From contig JBJXHM010000006.1 of NCBI GenBank assembly GCA_046233115.1, forward strand, positions 305,057-369,056: a DNA stretch of 64,000 bases, read 5' to 3'. Position 1 is the first letter of the stretch; the number at the start of each line of letters is the position of its first letter. Positions 61,539 to 64,000 of the stretch are shown here, piece after piece. The notes under the pieces were generated by a model. It saw nothing but the letters and a program-made list of their open reading frames with translations. It made no database searches and was not told where the DNA came from. Origin of the DNA: JACOMY01 sp046233115. GTDB lineage: Bacteria; Pseudomonadota; Alphaproteobacteria; Kiloniellales; JACOMY01. Position numbers and translations under genes: made by a program.

Positions 61539-62234
61539 TCAGCCCGAGAGGCCGGCGGTGTCCACGGCGACACCCGGCCCCATGGTCGAGCTCAAGGAGA
61601 CCTTCTTCACGTAGGTTCCCTTGGCGCCCGAGGGCTTGGCCCGCACGATCGCATCGACGAAAGCGCGCACATTAGCGGAAAGTGCGGCCTCGTCAAAGCT
61701 TACTTTGCCAACCCCGGCATGCACGATGCCGGCACGCTCGGCGCGGAACTCGACCTGACCGCCCTTGGCGGCCTCGACGGCGGCGGCAACGTCGTTGGTG
61801 ACGGTGCCCAGCTTCGGGTTCGGCATCAGGCCGCGCGGACCCAGCACCTTACCCAGCCGGCCGACCAGCGCCATCATGTCCGGCGTGGCGATGGTCCGGT
61901 CGAAGTTGATCTGGCCGCCTTGAATCTGTTCCACCAGATCCTCGGCACCGACCACGTCGGCACCGGCCGCAGTCGCGGCCTCGGCCTTGTCGCCGCGGGC
62001 GAAGACCGCCACGCGCACCGCCTTGCCGGTGCCGTTCGGCAGGTTGACGACGCCGCGCAGCGCCTGGTCGGCGTGGCGCGGATCGATGCCCAGGTTCATC
62101 GAGATCTCGACGGTCTCGTCGAACTTGGCGGTGGCCTTCTCGCGAACGATGCGGATCGCATCGTCCAGGGCGTAGGTCTTGTCGCGATCCAGGCCCTCGT
62201 GTGCCTGCTTCTGACGCTTGGTGAGCTTCGCCAT
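61539..62234 (-). CDS. rplA: 50S ribosomal protein L1
   Basis: A 231-residue protein with KFDETVEISMNLGIDPRHADQALRG and the LGKVLGPRGLMPNPKLGTVT signature. It starts 4 bases after the rplK stop. Also a translational repressor of its operon in E. coli. Confidence 0.97.
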   Translation of the reverse strand: MAKLTKRQKQAHEGLDRDKTYALDDAIRIVREKATAKFDETVEISMNLGIDPRHADQALRGVVNLPNGTGKAVRVAVFARGDKAEAATAAGADVVGAEDLVEQIQGGQINFDRTIATPDMMALVGRLGKVLGPRGLMPNPKLGTVTNDVAAAVEAAKGGQVEFRAERAGIVHAGVGKVSFDEAALSANVRAFVDAIVRAKPSGAKGTYVKKVSLSSTMGPGVAVDTAGLSG

Positions 62235-62238
62235 AATC

Positions 62239-62667
62239 CTACTCCGACACCTGCAGGCCCATGGACCGGGCCGACCCCAGAATGATCTTGGTCGCAGCGT
62301 CCAGATCGTAGGCGTTCAGGTCCTTCATCTTGATCTCGGCGATCTCGCGGCACTGGGCCACGCTGACCGTCCCGCCGGTACCGCGACCCGGGGTGTTGTG
62401 CCCCTTGGGGATCCCGGCTGCCTTCTTCAGGAAGTAGGAGGCCGGCGGCGTCTTCATCTCGAACGCGAAGCTGCGATCGGTGTAGGCCGTGATCACCACC
62501 GGGATCGGCATCCCGACTTCCATGTCGCCAGAGGCCGCGTTGAAGGCCTTGCAGAACTCCATGATGTTCAGTCCGCGCTGACCCAGCGCCGGTCCGATCG
62601 GCGGCGAGGGGTTCGCCTTGCCTGCCGGAATCTCGAGCTTGATGTAGCCCGCGACTTTCTTTGCCAT
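62239..62667 (-). CDS. rplK: 50S ribosomal protein L11
   Basis: A 142-residue protein: GYIKLEIPAGKANPSPPIGPALGQRG at the N-terminus, and the C-terminal RNA-binding domain ending RSMGLQVSE. The start ATG follows GAGGGACTTGGTAC. Confidence 0.97.
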   Translation of the reverse strand: MAKKVAGYIKLEIPAGKANPSPPIGPALGQRGLNIMEFCKAFNAASGDMEVGMPIPVVITAYTDRSFAFEMKTPPASYFLKKAAGIPKGHNTPGRGTGGTVSVAQCREIAEIKMKDLNAYDLDAATKIILGSARSMGLQVSE

Positions 62668-62799
62668 GTACCAAGTCCCTCTTCAAACGAGAACGCCGCA
62701 GCGAACCATTTCCGCTGCGGGTGAGAGCTCCGCGGTTCGTCGGCCGCCACGGGTCTTCGTGGCCCGGCCTCCCGCGCTCCCTAACAGATAGGCAGTCGG

Positions 62800-63330
62800 C
62801 TAGAGCTTTGCCACCTGCCCGTACTCCAACTCCACCGGGGTCGAACGACCGAAGATGGAGACGGAAACCTTGAGGCGCGTGCGCTCGGGATCGACCTCCT
62901 CCACCAGGCCCACGAAGCTCTCGAAGGGGCCGTCGGTCACCCGGACCTGCTCGCCCACCTCGAAGACGATCGAGGACTTGGGTCGCTCCACGCCTTCCTT
63001 GACCTGATCCAGAATACGTTGCGCCTCGGACTCCGAGATCGGCGAGGGCTTCATCTGCCCGCCGAGGAAGCCGGTCACCTTCGGCGTATTCTTGATCATG
63101 TGCCAGGTCATGTCGGTCAGTTCCATCTTGACCAGCACATAACCCGGAAAGAACTTACGCTCCGCGTTCACCTTCTGACCGCGGCGCATCTCGATCACCT
63201 CTTCGGTGGGCACCATGACCTGCTCGATCAGATCGGTCATGCCAAGCTGCTCCGCCTGTTCGCGCACCGCTTCGGCGACCTTCTTCTCGAAGCCCGAATA
63301 GACGTGAATTACATACCAACGCTTGGCCAT
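62800..63330 (-). CDS. nusG: transcription termination/antitermination factor NusG
   Basis: A 176-residue protein. The NGN domain contains WYVIHVYSGFEKKVAEAV and RKFFPGYVLVKMELTD; the C-terminal KOW domain contains GEQVRVTDGPFESFVGLVEEVD. It couples RNA polymerase to Rho or ribosome. Lies 21 bases after secE. Confidence 0.97.
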   Translation of the reverse strand: MAKRWYVIHVYSGFEKKVAEAVREQAEQLGMTDLIEQVMVPTEEVIEMRRGQKVNAERKFFPGYVLVKMELTDMTWHMIKNTPKVTGFLGGQMKPSPISESEAQRILDQVKEGVERPKSSIVFEVGEQVRVTDGPFESFVGLVEEVDPERTRLKVSVSIFGRSTPVELEYGQVAKL

Positions 63331-63351
63331 CTGACCTTGCCCTAAACCTAT

Positions 63352-63546
63352 CTAGCTTCCGAAGCCCAGGATAGCCGAGATACCGACACTCAGCACCTGG
63401 TCGACGAGGAAAAAGAAAAGCGCCACCAAGGTCACCATCACGAAGACCATGGCGGTGGTGACCAGCGTCTCCTTCCGGGTCGGCCAGGTCACCTTGGAGA
63501 CCTCTTGGCGAACCTCTGTAAAGAAGGTGGCAGGCTTGAAGGCCAT
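63352..63546 (-). CDS. secE: preprotein translocase subunit SecE
   Basis: A 64-residue short alphaproteobacterial SecE: a cytoplasmic amphipathic helix (FFTEVRQEVSKVTWPTRKET) then one membrane helix (TTAMVFVMVTLVALFFFLVDQVLS). Between tRNA-Trp and nusG, the standard position. Confidence 0.95.
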   Translation of the reverse strand: MAFKPATFFTEVRQEVSKVTWPTRKETLVTTAMVFVMVTLVALFFFLVDQVLSVGISAILGFGS

Positions 63547-63694
63547 TAAGGACCCTTTCCAATCACTTAACCGCGAGGCGTCGGCGCCCCGCCTTACTCT
63601 TAGCTCTGCGGCTCCGTTCTTGAGCCAACGGCGGCCGCGTGCACTGTGCCACCCGACCGCCGTCTCGACTACCGCTGCTTCTGCTGCCCTGTTC

Positions 63695-63770
63695 TGGCAG
63701 GAGTGGAGGGACTCGAACCCCCAGCCCCCGGTTTTGGAGACCGGTGCTCTACCAATTGAGCTACACTCCT
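63695..63770 (-). tRNA. tRNA-Trp (anticodon CCA)
   Basis: The 76-base gene includes encoded CCA. Acceptor arms AGGAGTG and CACTCCT pair; anticodon stem CCGGT/ACCGG encloses CTCCAAA with anticodon CCA; the T arm contains GGTTCGAGTCC. Standard place between tuf and secE. Confidence 0.97.
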
Positions 63771-63821
63771 AGCGCTTGCCCAGCAGGCAGCAAGAACAAC
63801 TCCTTCTTCTGTCGCGCGCCG

Positions 63822-64000
<179 letters not shown>

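Overview
The window is high-GC chromosomal DNA from an alphaproteobacterium, most likely of the Rhodospirillales type. This rests on general sequence character and gene content, not on a search. Two indicators are the order tuf - tRNA-Trp - secE - nusG - rplK - rplA - rplJ - rplL - rpoB - rpoC on the minus strand at the right end, and the housekeeping genes throughout (trpF, gabT, uup, pbpC with an alpha-2-macroglobulin, sua5, a DmdC-type acyl-CoA dehydrogenase).

Layout. 1-2.9 kb: a broken membrane-protein gene, a relic of a CoA-transferase 3' end, and a strongly AT-rich island. The island carries one gene that I read as a cyclodipeptide synthase (CDPS) domain fused to a transmembrane segment and an unknown C-terminal domain. 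2.9-5.8 kb: CoA-transferase and tryptophan-monooxygenase-like flavoenzyme operon. 5.9-7.2 kb: a second AT-rich cassette of three small orphan genes. 7.2-10.8 kb: gabT with a divergent XRE-cupin regulator, a membrane protein and trpF. 10.8-14.3 kb: a trypsin-like protease/phospholipase D fusion gene bracketed by two inverted copies of a 52-bp palindromic repeat. 14.3-18.1 kb: DUF6544-like protein, a small membrane protein, Uup, and an NTF2-like protein. 18.1-20.9 kb: metal-handling genes around a Fur-like box, including a Met/His-rich outer-membrane-type protein and a PCu(A)C copper chaperone. 20.9-25.9 kb: cupin, Sua5, a Bcr/CflA pump with its MarR regulator and a perfect 28-bp palindrome, and an FAD-linked oxidase. 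25.9-29.0 kb: a complete bufferin-type (copper-binding RiPP) operon with two precursor genes. 29.1-38.9 kb: PBP1C, alpha-2-macroglobulin, acyl-CoA dehydrogenase and an AEC transporter. 38.9-46.6 kb: a class III cyclase/AAA/TPR protein, divergent from a compact cluster of intracellular subtilase, radical SAM/SPASM enzyme, PqqD-like RRE protein and a 182-aa orphan. 46.6-51.3 kb: a gene-poor stretch, an RTX protein and a sulfotransferase. 51.4-64 kb: rpoBC and ribosomal operon.

How the genes work together. The PCu(A)C chaperone, the Met-rich protein and the bufferin operon lie within about 10 kb and suggest a copper/iron homeostasis neighbourhood. The subtilase/rSAM/RRE set looks like a peptide- or protein-maturation system without a recognisable precursor. 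The two features most likely to be undescribed are the membrane-anchored CDPS fusion (806-2287) and the subtilase/radical-SAM/RRE cluster (42197-46600). The protease-PLD fusion between repeats is a further accessory candidate, possibly defence-related. Assignments come from motif reading, without database searches.
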